This document shows positions 1 to 8,930 of a stretch of DNA of 48,455 bases, piece after piece (the first letter of the stretch is position 1; every line of letters begins with the position of its first letter). The stretch is from assembly GCA_028293285.1 (NCBI GenBank), contig JAQGPC010000018.1, positions 1-48,455 of the forward strand, in the 5' to 3' direction. This DNA comes from Pedosphaera sp. (lineage in GTDB: Bacteria; Verrucomicrobiota; Verrucomicrobiia; Limisphaerales; Pedosphaeraceae). The translations under genes were made by a program, and so were the position numbers. The notes below the pieces were generated by a model. That model searched no databases. It was not told where the DNA came from and saw only the letters and a program-made list of their open reading frames with translations.

Positions 1-3000
1 TGGGGTGGATTTTATCAACACGAAAAGCGCCAGCGCGTGTCGCTGCCCACCTATCCCTTCGAACGCAAACGGTTCTGGGCCGAGCCAGTCATGCAGACCG
101 CTCTCCGGCCCACAACTGAAGTGTCGCCCGTGCCACAGCCGGAATCCCCCTTGCTTGACGTGGAGCAGCCCAATGCGGCAACTCCCACCACCCTTTCCCG
201 GAAAGATCGGATTAAGGCCACGCTCCTCGCGCAATTGCAGGAACTCTCGGGCGCAAACCTCGCCAGTCTTGGCCCGGCAACTACTTTCTTGGAAGCGGGT
301 TTTGATTCATTGTTCCTGGCCCAGGCCAGTCAGGCCTTTGAACACAAACTTGGAATCAAAGTATCATTCCGACAACTGTTGGAAGATGTGCCGACACTGA
401 ATGATCTGGCTGGATATTTCGATAAACAATTGCCGGCAGAAGCAATGCCTGATGTTCCTGCGCCATCAGCCATATCTCCTCCATTAATTCTGCAGAGAAA
501 CGCTGGCAAAGAATCAAAAGAAGCCGTCACTCTGCCCATGACCGAAGCGCAGATGGAACTGTGGCTGGCCACGCAACTGGGCGATGATGCCTCGCGCTCA
601 TTCAACCAGGTATTTCTAGTCCATCTGCGAGGTTCATTGCATCTGGAAAAACTTGTTCAAACGCTGGCGGAGGTAGTTGACCGTCACGATGCTTTACGTG
701 CCACATTTCTTCCGGATGGCTCGGGTCAGAAAATTTTGCCAAAATTCGAACTGAACATTCACACTCTGGATATTTCTTCGTTGAGCAACGCTGAACAGGA
801 GGAAAAATTTGCCAAAGTTGTAAGCTTGGAAGATGAAACCAAGTTTGATCTGGTGAACGGTCCGTTGATCCGGGGACAGGCCATCAAATTTTCAGATATT
901 CATCATGTTCTTCTCCTGGCTTCGCATCACATCGTAATGGATGGCTGGTCAATCGGCGTTGTGCTGAATGAGGTGAGCCGTCTTTACTCAGCCGAAATTC
1001 AAGCCGGGCCTGCCCAGCTTCAACCTGCCATGCAGTTCAGCGAGTATATTCAATGGCAGCAGGCTCCGGAAAGTTGTGAACAAATTGAGGAGGCAGAAGC
1101 TTATTGGCTGCAGCAATTCGCTAAACCGCCCATTCCGGTGGATTTGCCAACCGATCGTCCGCGCCCACCCCAAAAAACGTATCGCGCCGCCACCAGAAGC
1201 CTCGTCCTTGATTCCACTTTCTACCAGTCATTGAAACAAGCCAGCACTCAGCAGGGATGCACGCTTTTCAATTATCTCCTGGCGAGTTTCAACGTTTGGC
1301 TTTATCGCCTGACTGGACAGGTTGACCTCACGGTGGGCGTTCCCGCCGCTGGACAAATTGCCGCGCAAAACGGAAGTGCTCAAGACAACAAGGCATTAAT
1401 TGGTCATTGCGTAAATCTGCTGCCCGTCCGAAGTAACTGTGACGGCGATCCTTCTTTCAAGGATTATCTTAAATCAATAAAGCGGCTCGTTCTTGATGCT
1501 TATGAGCACCAGCATTTCACCTTTGGCAGCCTGGTCAGTAAATTGAATTTGCCCCGTGACCCGAGCCGCGTGCCTCTCGTTTCCATGACTTTCAATGTTG
1601 TTCGGGTTACCGGTGGGATTCACTTTGAAGAATTGGAATCGGAAATTATTCTGCCGCCAAAAGGTTTTAATATTTTTGACCTGACCTTCGACCTTCTGGA
1701 CTCTGACCACGACCTTCGTATCGAATGCCGCTTCAACACGGACCTGTTTGATGCCAGTACGTTAGCATCCTGGCTCGGTCATTGGAAAACCTTGCTTGGC
1801 GAAATGATGGCCAATCCCGCACTGCCTATTTCGGCTTTTCCTATCCTGAATGAAAATGAAAGAAAACGTTTGCTGCTGGAATGGAATGATACAGCGGTCA
1901 AATTTCCAGAAAATCAATGTTTTCACCGGTTATTTGAGGCACAGGTTAAACTTAATCCTCAAGCGGTAGCGGTGATTTTTGAAGACCGGCAATTGACCTA
2001 TTCCGAACTCAATAAGCGGGCGAACCGTCTGGCTCATTATTTGGTAAAACAGGGAGTCAAGGCGGGAACATTGGTCGGCTTATGTGTCGAGCGCTCCTTG
2101 GAAATGGTGGTCGGACTGTTAGGCATTCTTAAAGCGGGTGGTGCTTATGTTCCGCTGGATCCAAATTATCCTCGAGAGCGTCGGGCTTTCATTCTTCAAG
2201 ATGCAAGAGCCGCCATAATTTTAACCCAACAATCTCTTTTGGAAGAATTGACTCAAGCCGTGCCTCCCAATGCAGGAAATTTGACGGCACAAAACCCAAC
2301 CGTCATATGTCTGGATCCGGAGCTTACAGCCATTGATGAAAAGAACGAAGAAAACCCGCAGGTTGAAGTCCAACCTGAGAATCTGGCTTACGTCCTCTTT
2401 ACATCCGGTTCGACCGGCCAGCCCAAGGGAGTCCAGATTTCACATCTAGCCTTGGTAAATTTTCTAACCAGCATGAGTCGTGAACCGGGCCTCAATGCAA
2501 CCGATGTATTATTAGCGGTCACCACTTTGTCCTTTGATATTGCCGGTTTGGAATTATGGCTGCCGTTGACCGTTGGCGCGAGAGTGGTAATTGCTAAAAC
2601 TGAAACAGCAATGGATGGAAAGCGATTGGCTGCTCAATTGGTCCGATTTGGAGTTACCGTTCTACAGGCCACCCCAACAACCTGGCAGCTGCTGTTGGAA
2701 TCCGGATGGCCGGGCAAACCTGACCTGAAAATTTTATGTGGCGGTGAAGCGTGGTCGGACGATTTGGTGAAGCAGCTTTTGCCAAAGTGCAAATCGCTTT
2801 GGAACATGTACGGTCCTACTGAAACTACCATCTGGTCGGCGGCTTCAAAGCTGGAAAAAGTTGAAACGCCGCTGATCGGGAAACCAATCGCCAATACTCA
2901 ATTCTATGTTTTGAATCAGCGGCTTCAACCGGTGCCGGTGGGTGTCCCGGGAGAATTGCACATTGGGGGATTCGGATTGGCGCGCGGCTATCTAAATCGC

Positions 3001-3786
3001 GATAAAATGACGGCAGAAAAATTTATTAACGATCCATTTAGTTCAGCGGCTGGAGCACGACTTTATAAAACCGGTGATTTGGCCCGGTATCAACCCAATG
3101 GGAAAATCGAATTTTTGGGGCGGATGGATAATCAGGTGAAGATTCGCGGCTACCGCATTGAACTGGGTGAAATTGAAACTGTATTGCGACGGCATCCAAA
3201 CGTACGCAATTTGATAGTAACTGCCAAAGAATGGTCTCCAGGTGACAAACGTCTCGTGGCCTATATCGTGCCTCAGCAAATGCCAGCCGCGACTGCATTT
3301 GAACTGCGCGCCTTTGTTGGCGAGCATTTGCCGGATTATATGGTTCCTTCAGCTTTTGTTACATTGGATGCTCTGCCACTTACCCCCAATGGCAAGATGG
3401 ACCGTAAAGCGTTGCCTCAACCGGATGCCTCGCCCGTGGAAAAAAAATTCGTTCCACCCGGCACTGCTACGGAGATTGCCCTGGCCGGTATCTGGTGTGA
3501 GGTGCTCAAAATGAAGCAGATAAGTATTAAGGACAATTTTTTTGAACTCGGAGGTAATTCACTAAGTGCAACCCAATTGATTGCCCGGCTGGGAAAATTT
3601 GGTGAAATAGAGGCAATCCTGCGGGACATATTTAGCTTTCCTACAATTGCTTCCATGAGCAAGTGGTTGGAAAAGCAGGGGAATAGACAAACTAATTCCA
3701 CGGTTCCCAGTCTGGTGCCATTGGGACGAAAAGGTGTCAAGCCCTCGTCATCCAAGCCCTTGCTCTCAGCTCGTGGACTTAACTAG
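1..3786 (+). CDS. Hybrid PKS-NRPS megasynthase, 3' part (AT end-ACP-C-A-PCP)
   Basis: The gene is cut by the left edge; frame 1 is open from base 1. The first residues, including LPTYPFERKRFW, are the typical linker closing a PKS acyltransferase domain, so KS and AT should lie upstream. Numbering from the GTG at 37, the rest reads as follows. A carrier has its phosphopantetheine serine in GFDSL (Ser91). A condensation domain spans about 165-605 with HHIVMDG at 297-303. An adenylation domain spans about 625-1130 with FTSGSTGQPKG and YGPTETT. A peptidyl carrier has LGGNS (Ser1175). The protein ends in a short Ser/Pro-rich tail without thioesterase, reductase or second condensation domain, so the chain must pass to another protein. 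Aligning A4-A5 and A10 with GrsA by eye gives the pocket D-I-L-Q-L-G-M-I-W-K, which resembles the glycine signature. The NRPS at 38485 is a natural downstream partner. The domain order is clear; the substrate is an inference. Confidence 0.95.
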   Translation, partial: WGGFYQHEKRQRVSLPTYPFERKRFWAEPVMQTALRPTTEVSPVPQPESPLLDVEQPNAATPTTLSRKDRIKATLLAQLQELSGANLASLGPATTFLEAGFDSLFLAQASQAFEHKLGIKVSFRQLLEDVPTLNDLAGYFDKQLPAEAMPDVPAPSAISPPLILQRNAGKESKEAVTLPMTEAQMELWLATQLGDDASRSFNQVFLVHLRGSLHLEKLVQTLAEVVDRHDALRATFLPDGSGQKILPKFELNIHTLDISSLSNAEQEEKFAKVVSLEDETKFDLVNGPLIRGQAIKFSDIHHVLLLASHHIVMDGWSIGVVLNEVSRLYSAEIQAGPAQLQPAMQFSEYIQWQQAPESCEQIEEAEAYWLQQFAKPPIPVDLPTDRPRPPQKTYRAATRSLVLDSTFYQSLKQASTQQGCTLFNYLLASFNVWLYRLTGQVDLTVGVPAAGQIAAQNGSAQDNKALIGHCVNLLPVRSNCDGDPSFKDYLKSIKRLVLDAYEHQHFTFGSLVSKLNLPRDPSRVPLVSMTFNVVRVTGGIHFEELESEIILPPKGFNIFDLTFDLLDSDHDLRIECRFNTDLFDASTLASWLGHWKTLLGEMMANPALPISAFPILNENERKRLLLEWNDTAVKFPENQCFHRLFEAQVKLNPQAVAVIFEDRQLTYSELNKRANRLAHYLVKQGVKAGTLVGLCVERSLEMVVGLLGILKAGGAYVPLDPNYPRERRAFILQDARAAIILTQQSLLEELTQAVPPNAGNLTAQNPTVICLDPELTAIDEKNEENPQVEVQPENLAYVLFTSGSTGQPKGVQISHLALVNFLTSMSREPGLNATDVLLAVTTLSFDIAGLELWLPLTVGARVVIAKTETAMDGKRLAAQLVRFGVTVLQATPTTWQLLLESGWPGKPDLKILCGGEAWSDDLVKQLLPKCKSLWNMYGPTETTIWSAASKLEKVETPLIGKPIANTQFYVLNQRLQPVPVGVPGELHIGGFGLARGYLNRDKMTAEKFINDPFSSAAGARLYKTGDLARYQPNGKIEFLGRMDNQVKIRGYRIELGEIETVLRRHPNVRNLIVTAKEWSPGDKRLVAYIVPQQMPAATAFELRAFVGEHLPDYMVPSAFVTLDALPLTPNGKMDRKALPQPDASPVEKKFVPPGTATEIALAGIWCEVLKMKQISIKDNFFELGGNSLSATQLIARLGKFGEIEAILRDIFSFPTIASMSKWLEKQGNRQTNSTVPSLVPLGRKGVKPSSSKPLLSARGLN

Positions 3787-3817
3787 GCGTGAAGTTTGTC
3801 GATATGTAATCACGCCT
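3785..3817. terminator. Inverted repeat between convergent genes, possible terminator
   Basis: AGGCGTGA (3785-3792) is the exact reverse complement of TCACGCCT (3810-3817), giving an 8-bp stem with a 17-base loop. It overlaps the stop codon of the PKS-NRPS gene and lies about 30 bases from the end of the convergent response-regulator gene. There is no T tract on either strand, so a role as a terminator is only plausible. Confidence 0.3.
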
Positions 3818-3848
3818 GAGCGGAAGTCGCTTTCGCGTCGTCTCCTGA

Positions 3849-4526
3849 TCATTGATGATTTCCCATCCATTGAATGGCATGGCGAACCAGTTCCATGCCG
3901 TCCCGGAGATTAAGCTTTTCTTTAATATGCGCGCGGTAGGTTTCCACGGTTTTGACGCTCAAATGAAGTTCCGCGGCGATCTGGCTGGTTTTGCGGCCAC
4001 CGCCAATGAGTTGAAAGACTTCCAATTCCCGATCACTGAGTTGGTCAATACCGGATCGGCCATTATTTTGTTCGCCGTTAAGAAACTTTTGCACAACTAT
4101 GGATCGCATTTCCTTGCTTAAGTAAACTTCACCCTTCAACACCTCACGGATGGCCCTCATAATTTCTTCCGTTGCCTCGTTTTTCATCACATAACCCCGG
4201 GCTCCGGCCCGCAAGGCGCGTTCACCATGCACGGATTCCTCATGCATGGAAAGTGCCAGAATCAACTGCTCCGGCCATCGGGAATGGATGTTCTTGATCA
4301 ATTCAATGCCGCTCGTTCCGTTCAACGCGATATCCACAATCGCAAGGTCCGGCTTGAAGGTTGTAAGGCTATCCAGCGCCTTGGCTGCATTCCCGGCGTG
4401 GGCGCAGACGTGCAGGTCGGGATGGTGATTAATCAACTGGGTAAATCCCTCCCGCATGATGGGGTGATCATCCACAAGCAGGATTTGATATTTCTTTTTT
4501 TGCGGTGTTATTTTTTTTGCACTCAT
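3849..4526 (-). CDS. NarL/FixJ-family two-component response regulator
   Basis: A 225-residue DNA-binding response regulator of normal length for the family. The N-terminal receiver domain (about 13-130) has the acidic pair D19-D20, the phosphoacceptor D65 in AIVDIAL, Ser93 and Lys115. The C-terminal LuxR-type helix-turn-helix (about 160-222) carries LSDRELEVFQLIGGG and TVETYRAHIKEKL. The ATG lies in an ATGA overlap with the stop of the kinase gene upstream, so the two are almost certainly cotranscribed and translationally coupled. The pair sits between the PKS-NRPS gene and the polysaccharide operon and points away from the latter. It is therefore a candidate regulator of either cluster, but no binding site is visible. 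Confidence 0.93.
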   Translation of the reverse strand: MSAKKITPQKKKYQILLVDDHPIMREGFTQLINHHPDLHVCAHAGNAAKALDSLTTFKPDLAIVDIALNGTSGIELIKNIHSRWPEQLILALSMHEESVHGERALRAGARGYVMKNEATEEIMRAIREVLKGEVYLSKEMRSIVVQKFLNGEQNNGRSGIDQLSDRELEVFQLIGGGRKTSQIAAELHLSVKTVETYRAHIKEKLNLRDGMELVRHAIQWMGNHQ

Positions 4527-6664
4527 TTCTGATTTGTGGTGGGAGGATTGGGGCGTACGAGGGTGCAGGTTAAAATGGTGCCAGATTTTGGCCGTGAACT
4601 GATATCCAAGGTAGCGCCAATAAATCGCGACCGATATTTCATTAAGTGCAAACCCATGCCGGTTTGGCTGAACTTATTTGGAGCAAAGCCAACGCCATTA
4701 TCTTCCACTGAAAGAATAAGCCGTTCACCTTTGACTATCAGGCTGACAATGATTTTGGACGCCTTGCCGTGCTTGATGGCATTGGTCATGGCCTCCTGGG
4801 CAATTCGGTAAAGGTGAATGGCAACTATATTGTCATGAACCAATACCGGCTTTTTGATTTGGAAACTGCAATGGCATTGATAAACACTCCCTAAATGCGT
4901 GGCTAATTCCTTTAACGCGGATGTCAATCCATTCGCATCAAGTTGGACCGGACAAAGACCGCGCGCCAGACTGTGGGCCTGGTCAATTGCCCGGTTGAGC
5001 ATTTCCTCAATCAATCCCGCCTCGCGCATCTGGTCCGTCGATTTCCGGGTCAGTTTTCTCTTCAGAAAGCCGCACTTAAATTTGATGGCTGCAAGATACT
5101 GGCACAATTCGTCATGCAGATCCTGGCCAATGCGTTGCTGTTCGCGTTCGCTAATCTCAAGTATTTGTCTTTCTCGCTGGCGTCGATCTGTGACATCGCG
5201 GGAGAAACAACGCGCATGAACGAAACGGCCTTCCTCCCAAAGCACGTTAAGGTCGGTCAGCACATGTTTGGTTGTTCCATCCTTGCAGCGGAGCCGCGCT
5301 TCGTAATTATGAATTTGATTGGTGGCGAGTTTGGCGAGCACGTCGTTGATCACGTCCTGGTCGAGATGAAACTTGGAAATGTGCTGCCCGATATATTCCT
5401 CGGGCTTATAGCCGAGCATGCGTAGTTCGGCTTTGTTTGCGCGTAAAATGCGGCCGTCGGGCCCCAGCCAGTGAAGTCCCAATGGCGCATTATCAAAAAA
5501 ATCGGCCAGATTATTTTCGCTTTGCCGCAAGGCCCAGTTTGCCCGGCGCTGTTCAATTGCTGCCGCCAGGCTGTTGGCGATGGCTTGCAGAAAATGCATT
5601 TCATCCCTGCTAAAAACCCGTGGCGTTCCGGTATAAGCGCTTAGAATTCCCAGGGGCTTATGCAGGCCGGGAATGATGACATCCATGCCACTCACCATTC
5701 CATGATCCAGCAGTAATTTGCATGGCTTAAAGCGTGTCATGGCGGAAAGACTCTCAACGCGAATCGGCTTGCGCCGGTTCAAGACATATTCTTCGTGGGA
5801 TTGATCATTTACTTTGATCGTAGTATGTCCAATGAGCCCGCCTTTTATGGACACTCCTGATTTTAGTAATAGTGCATTTTCTTCGGGAAGAAGTTCCATA
5901 ACGGCGCAGAACTCCACTCCCAAAGTCGCACTAACCAGGATTGCTGATTCATCCATCAAAGACTGGGCGCTTGCATCCGTCAGGGCATGTTGTCCGAACT
6001 CAGCAATCACCGCCTGCTGGGCAGCATGTGCTTTCAGCGCTGCTGCTGCCCGCTTTCGTTCGGTAATATCCACCGCGACGCCCCCGACAAAAGGCCGTCC
6101 ACGGGGATCCATAAAAGGAAATTTAACGGTCAACCACGAATTGGTCTGACCTTTGCTGGAAATATGGGTGCGGACGGTTTCAGAATTTTTTCCAACGGTG
6201 AGAATGTCCCGGTCTTCTTTGCGAATCCTTAAGGCGATTTCGTGGGGATACAAATCAAAATCTGTTCTGTCCCCCGAACTGGCCGGTCCCTTGCCAAAGA
6301 CTGATTGCCAACGCTTATTCCCGTAAATATAGCGGCCCTTATCATCCTTTATGAAAGTCATGAGGGGACTATGGTTCATGAAGGAGATGAAGCGCTGTTC
6401 GCTTTCATGCAGCGCGACTTCAATGTGTTTGCGCTTCCTCGCTTCTTCGCGCAATTGTTTATTGGCCTTGGCGAGCTCCAGGGCCCGTTCTTCCAGGCGC
6501 AGTTTTAGTTCCCGATTTGTTCGCGTTAACAACTCCTCCAATTGCATCGGTTCGGCGGGCGTGATATTCGTGAAAGTTTGTTCCTCTTTTGCAGGCAGGA
6601 TGGAATTGCCCTTGTTTAATTCGGCAAGTTGACTCATGGCAGTTGTGCTGTGGAAAGAATTCAA
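4523..6664 (-). CDS. Soluble PAS-GAF-PAS sensor histidine kinase (HisKA_3 type)
   Basis: A 713-residue kinase that phosphorylates the partner regulator. In order there is a charged coiled-coil (about 40-90), PAS 1 (about 85-203), a GAF domain (about 215-372), PAS 2 (about 380-495), a HisKA_3 dimerisation domain with His517 in RIGQDLHDE, and an ATPase domain with the N-box EAMTNAIKHG (around 624-633), DNGVGF (655-660) and GMGLHLMKYR. No signal peptide or membrane helix is seen, so it probably senses a cytoplasmic signal through PAS/GAF ligands such as redox state or small molecules. The start is uncertain. The TTG at 6664 has AGGAG only two bases upstream, while the ATG at 6637 has no clear ribosome-binding site. 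The gene is divergent from the antiterminator at 7036. Confidence 0.92.
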   Translation of the reverse strand: MNSFHSTTAMSQLAELNKGNSILPAKEEQTFTNITPAEPMQLEELLTRTNRELKLRLEERALELAKANKQLREEARKRKHIEVALHESEQRFISFMNHSPLMTFIKDDKGRYIYGNKRWQSVFGKGPASSGDRTDFDLYPHEIALRIRKEDRDILTVGKNSETVRTHISSKGQTNSWLTVKFPFMDPRGRPFVGGVAVDITERKRAAAALKAHAAQQAVIAEFGQHALTDASAQSLMDESAILVSATLGVEFCAVMELLPEENALLLKSGVSIKGGLIGHTTIKVNDQSHEEYVLNRRKPIRVESLSAMTRFKPCKLLLDHGMVSGMDVIIPGLHKPLGILSAYTGTPRVFSRDEMHFLQAIANSLAAAIEQRRANWALRQSENNLADFFDNAPLGLHWLGPDGRILRANKAELRMLGYKPEEYIGQHISKFHLDQDVINDVLAKLATNQIHNYEARLRCKDGTTKHVLTDLNVLWEEGRFVHARCFSRDVTDRRQRERQILEISEREQQRIGQDLHDELCQYLAAIKFKCGFLKRKLTRKSTDQMREAGLIEEMLNRAIDQAHSLARGLCPVQLDANGLTSALKELATHLGSVYQCHCSFQIKKPVLVHDNIVAIHLYRIAQEAMTNAIKHGKASKIIVSLIVKGERLILSVEDNGVGFAPNKFSQTGMGLHLMKYRSRFIGATLDISSRPKSGTILTCTLVRPNPPTTNQK

Positions 6665-7035
6665 TTCTCCTTTCTACAGCAATAGCTCTGGCTTTTTGCG
6701 GACACCTTCTTGTGATGGTGGTTACTCCCGAATGATGGCCCCGGTAAAGATTCGCCTGAAGGCACCAATAGAGTGCTGATTGATACAAAAATCGCAAGAT
6801 TAAAGTGGTCAATTTTGCCATTAATTTATTCACAAATTCAAAAAAACTGCGTGCAGAACATTGGCAGAACATTTTTTTGGATATCTATTTCAATAAAATT
6901 AATAGTGGAATGCCCGATGCCTGAAGTAGGGGAATCCATCATGCTGCAACAGACTTTCCCTTAAGGAAAATTCAGGTGCCTGCCTGATTGTGGGGATTGC
7001 CGCTGTTCTCTAATGTGCTGCCGGTAGAAAAGAGA
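6665..7035. other. Divergent intergenic region between kinase and antiterminator genes
   Basis: About 370 bases without a convincing gene. The middle (about 6780-6910) is clearly A+T rich compared with the flanking genes, with several runs of A and T. This would suit promoters for the kinase operon on the left and the long polysaccharide operon on the right. I could not pick out -35/-10 pairs or a riboswitch with confidence. Short open frames here have no recognisable products. Confidence 0.5.
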
Positions 7036-7620
7036 ATGGTCACTGAAGATACAGAGGAAAAAGGTTGCATCCCGGCCGTCGTTTCCAAGCAGCAGCAAGC
7101 CTGGTATTGCATTCGCTCAAAGCCAAAGCATGAACATATTGCTGCGGCCAACTTGAGCCAGCTTGCAGTTGTGGAAGTTTTTAACCCGCGTCTGCGCTCG
7201 CGCAAGGCCACCCGCCGGGGTCCGGTTTGGATGACGGAATCCTTGTTTCCTAATTACGTTTTTGCGCGCTTTGCATTTAATATGCTGTTTGATGAAGTCA
7301 AACATACTCGGGGAGTCAGCGGCCTTGTTCATTTCGGTGATCGTTATCCATCGATACCTGATGATGTAATTGAAGAATTACGTCGAAGTTTTGCAGGGAG
7401 CCAGCTCGAGTTGTCGCCCGAAGTTCCTCGTGCCGGGGACCTGGTCACGATCACCAGCGAGGCAATGTTCGGTTTGCAGGGAGTGGTTCTTCGCTTCCTG
7501 CCAGCAAAGCAACGAGTGCAGGTGTTGCTCGATATCCTTGGCCGGAACAGCTCCGTGGATTTCAGTTTGGATTCGGTAGTCGTGGAGAAGCAACCATTGC
7601 CTCGCGAGTTGCTCTCGTAA
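7036..7620 (+). CDS. NusG/RfaH/UpxY-like transcription antitermination protein
   Basis: A 194-residue NusG paralogue. The N-terminal NGN domain (about 22-125) contains AWYCIRSKPKHEHIAA and SLFPNYVFARF. The C-terminal KOW-type domain (about 130-190) contains GDLVTITSEAMFGLQGVV. Specialised NusG paralogues of this kind stand at the head of capsule and O-antigen operons and let RNA polymerase read through long sugar operons. Here it is the first gene of about 31 kb of same-strand polysaccharide genes, which fits that role. I chose the ATG at 7036 because a purine-rich stretch (GAAAAGAG) precedes it and the family homology starts soon after. In-frame TTG 6988 and GTG 7015 would add a non-homologous leader. 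Housekeeping NusG is unlikely, given the absence of secE, rplK and rplA neighbours. Confidence 0.9.
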   Translation: MVTEDTEEKGCIPAVVSKQQQAWYCIRSKPKHEHIAAANLSQLAVVEVFNPRLRSRKATRRGPVWMTESLFPNYVFARFAFNMLFDEVKHTRGVSGLVHFGDRYPSIPDDVIEELRRSFAGSQLELSPEVPRAGDLVTITSEAMFGLQGVVLRFLPAKQRVQVLLDILGRNSSVDFSLDSVVVEKQPLPRELLS

Positions 7621-7757
7621 TCACCTGGTCTCGGGACGGTTCAAATATTTAAAGGAGGCTGGAGAAAACAACCAAGTGCGGAGCCCTGTCTGCGTCTCGT
7701 CGTCCGGTAATTCAATCGAAATGTCGTCCGGATACATTTTACAGCTTATCTCATCTT

Positions 7758-8843
7758 GTGAGCGCTTATACTGAACTTTTAGAACGCCTAAAAAGCGAAC
7801 CTCGAACCTGGCTGGTCACTGGCGTGGCTGGCTTTATTGGCTCGAACTTGCTTCAAGCTTTGCTCAATGCCAACCAGAACGTGGTGGGCCTCGATAATTT
7901 TTCGACTGGCAAGCGGCGCAACTTGAATGAAGTTATATCCTTGGTGCCGTCCGCCACCCGGTCCCATTTCCGTTTCATTGAGGGCGACATCAGAAATTCG
8001 AAAACCTGCCATCAGGCATGTGAAAACGTTGATTATATATTGCATGAGGCGGCTTTAGGTTCGGTGCCCCGGTCAATCGAAGATCCCATCGGCAGTAATG
8101 ACAATAATGTCACTGGATTTCTTAATGTGCTCGAGGCAGCGCGTGAACAGCAAGTGCGGCGGTTCGTATATGCATCCAGCAGCGCCGTTTATGGAGATGC
8201 GCCAGATTTGCCCAAAATCGAGGGCAAAGCAGGCCGCCTCCTATCGCCTTACGCGGTGACCAAAGCCATCAATGAACTCTACGCAGATGTCTTTGCGCGA
8301 ATCTACGGATTGGAAGCCATCGGCTTGCGCTATTTCAATGTTTTCGGTCCGCGCCAGGATCCCGATGGCCCTTATGCCGCCGTTATTCCGCGTTGGGTAG
8401 CCACCATGATTAAGAATGAAGCTACTGTCATCAACGGGGATGGCTCTACCAGTCGCGATTTTTGCTATATCGCCAACGTGGTTCAAGCCAACCTGCTGGC
8501 TGCGACGAGCCCTAATCCGGAAGCAGTTGGCCAGGAGTTTAATGTGGCGCTGAACGACCGCACTAGTTTGTTGGAATTATTCGAGATGCTGCGTTCCAAA
8601 TTGTTGCCAGACTACCCGCATCTCCGAGATTATAAGCCAGAGCACCAGGTATTTCGAATTGGCGATATTCTTCATTCCGAGGCGGACATCACCAAGGCGC
8701 GAACCTTGCTTGGTTACGCGCCGACTCACACCGTTGAGGAAGGTCTGGATGTAGCCTTGGACTGGTATAAACGCAATTTGATTGGCTCGCCTCCTCCGGA
8801 GAAAAAGACTTCGGATTCCATCCAAGCCCCGGCAGTCGTTTAA
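7758..8843 (+). CDS. wbpP: UDP-N-acetylglucosamine 4-epimerase, WbpP/TviC type
   Basis: A 361-residue extended short-chain dehydrogenase that interconverts UDP-GlcNAc and UDP-GalNAc (or the uronic acid forms) with bound NAD. Visible features are the glycine motif TGVAGFIGSN (about 21-30), the WbpP-like NFSTGKRRNL, ASSSAVYGD, the catalytic SPYAVTKAINELYAD with Tyr and Lys three apart, and LRYFNVFGPRQDP. The GTG start at 7758 is supported because the N-terminus (MSAYTELLERL) aligns with WbpP to its first residues, although no good ribosome-binding site is seen. It is the first enzyme gene after the antiterminator. With the dehydrogenase at 16045 it could supply UDP-GalNAcA. Confidence 0.9.
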   Translation: MSAYTELLERLKSEPRTWLVTGVAGFIGSNLLQALLNANQNVVGLDNFSTGKRRNLNEVISLVPSATRSHFRFIEGDIRNSKTCHQACENVDYILHEAALGSVPRSIEDPIGSNDNNVTGFLNVLEAAREQQVRRFVYASSSAVYGDAPDLPKIEGKAGRLLSPYAVTKAINELYADVFARIYGLEAIGLRYFNVFGPRQDPDGPYAAVIPRWVATMIKNEATVINGDGSTSRDFCYIANVVQANLLAATSPNPEAVGQEFNVALNDRTSLLELFEMLRSKLLPDYPHLRDYKPEHQVFRIGDILHSEADITKARTLLGYAPTHTVEEGLDVALDWYKRNLIGSPPPEKKTSDSIQAPAVV

Positions 8844-8930
8844 TCCGGCTTCATCGCTGCCACGCAACTCGAATTTCGGGTGACAGTTTAACTGTCTGCC
8901 GAATCACATTTTCGTCAACTCAAGGAAATT

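Noticed and set aside
5..400. 131-codon plus-strand frame at the left edge
   Set aside because: It overlaps the PKS-NRPS gene in another frame; the PKS linker and carrier motifs are in frame 1 and the alternative protein has no recognisable features.
4943..5425. 160-codon plus-strand frame inside the kinase gene
   Set aside because: The minus strand carries clear PAS, HisKA_3 and ATPase motifs across this stretch.
7010..7035. Possible RfaH-type ops element (GCCGGTAG before the antiterminator)
   Set aside because: It shares only part of the ops core and lies at the start codon rather than in a leader upstream of the operon genes.
8882..8898. Short palindrome GACAGTTTAACTGTC before the aminotransferase gene
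   Set aside because: The loop is too short for a stable hairpin and no T run follows; an operator role has no other support.
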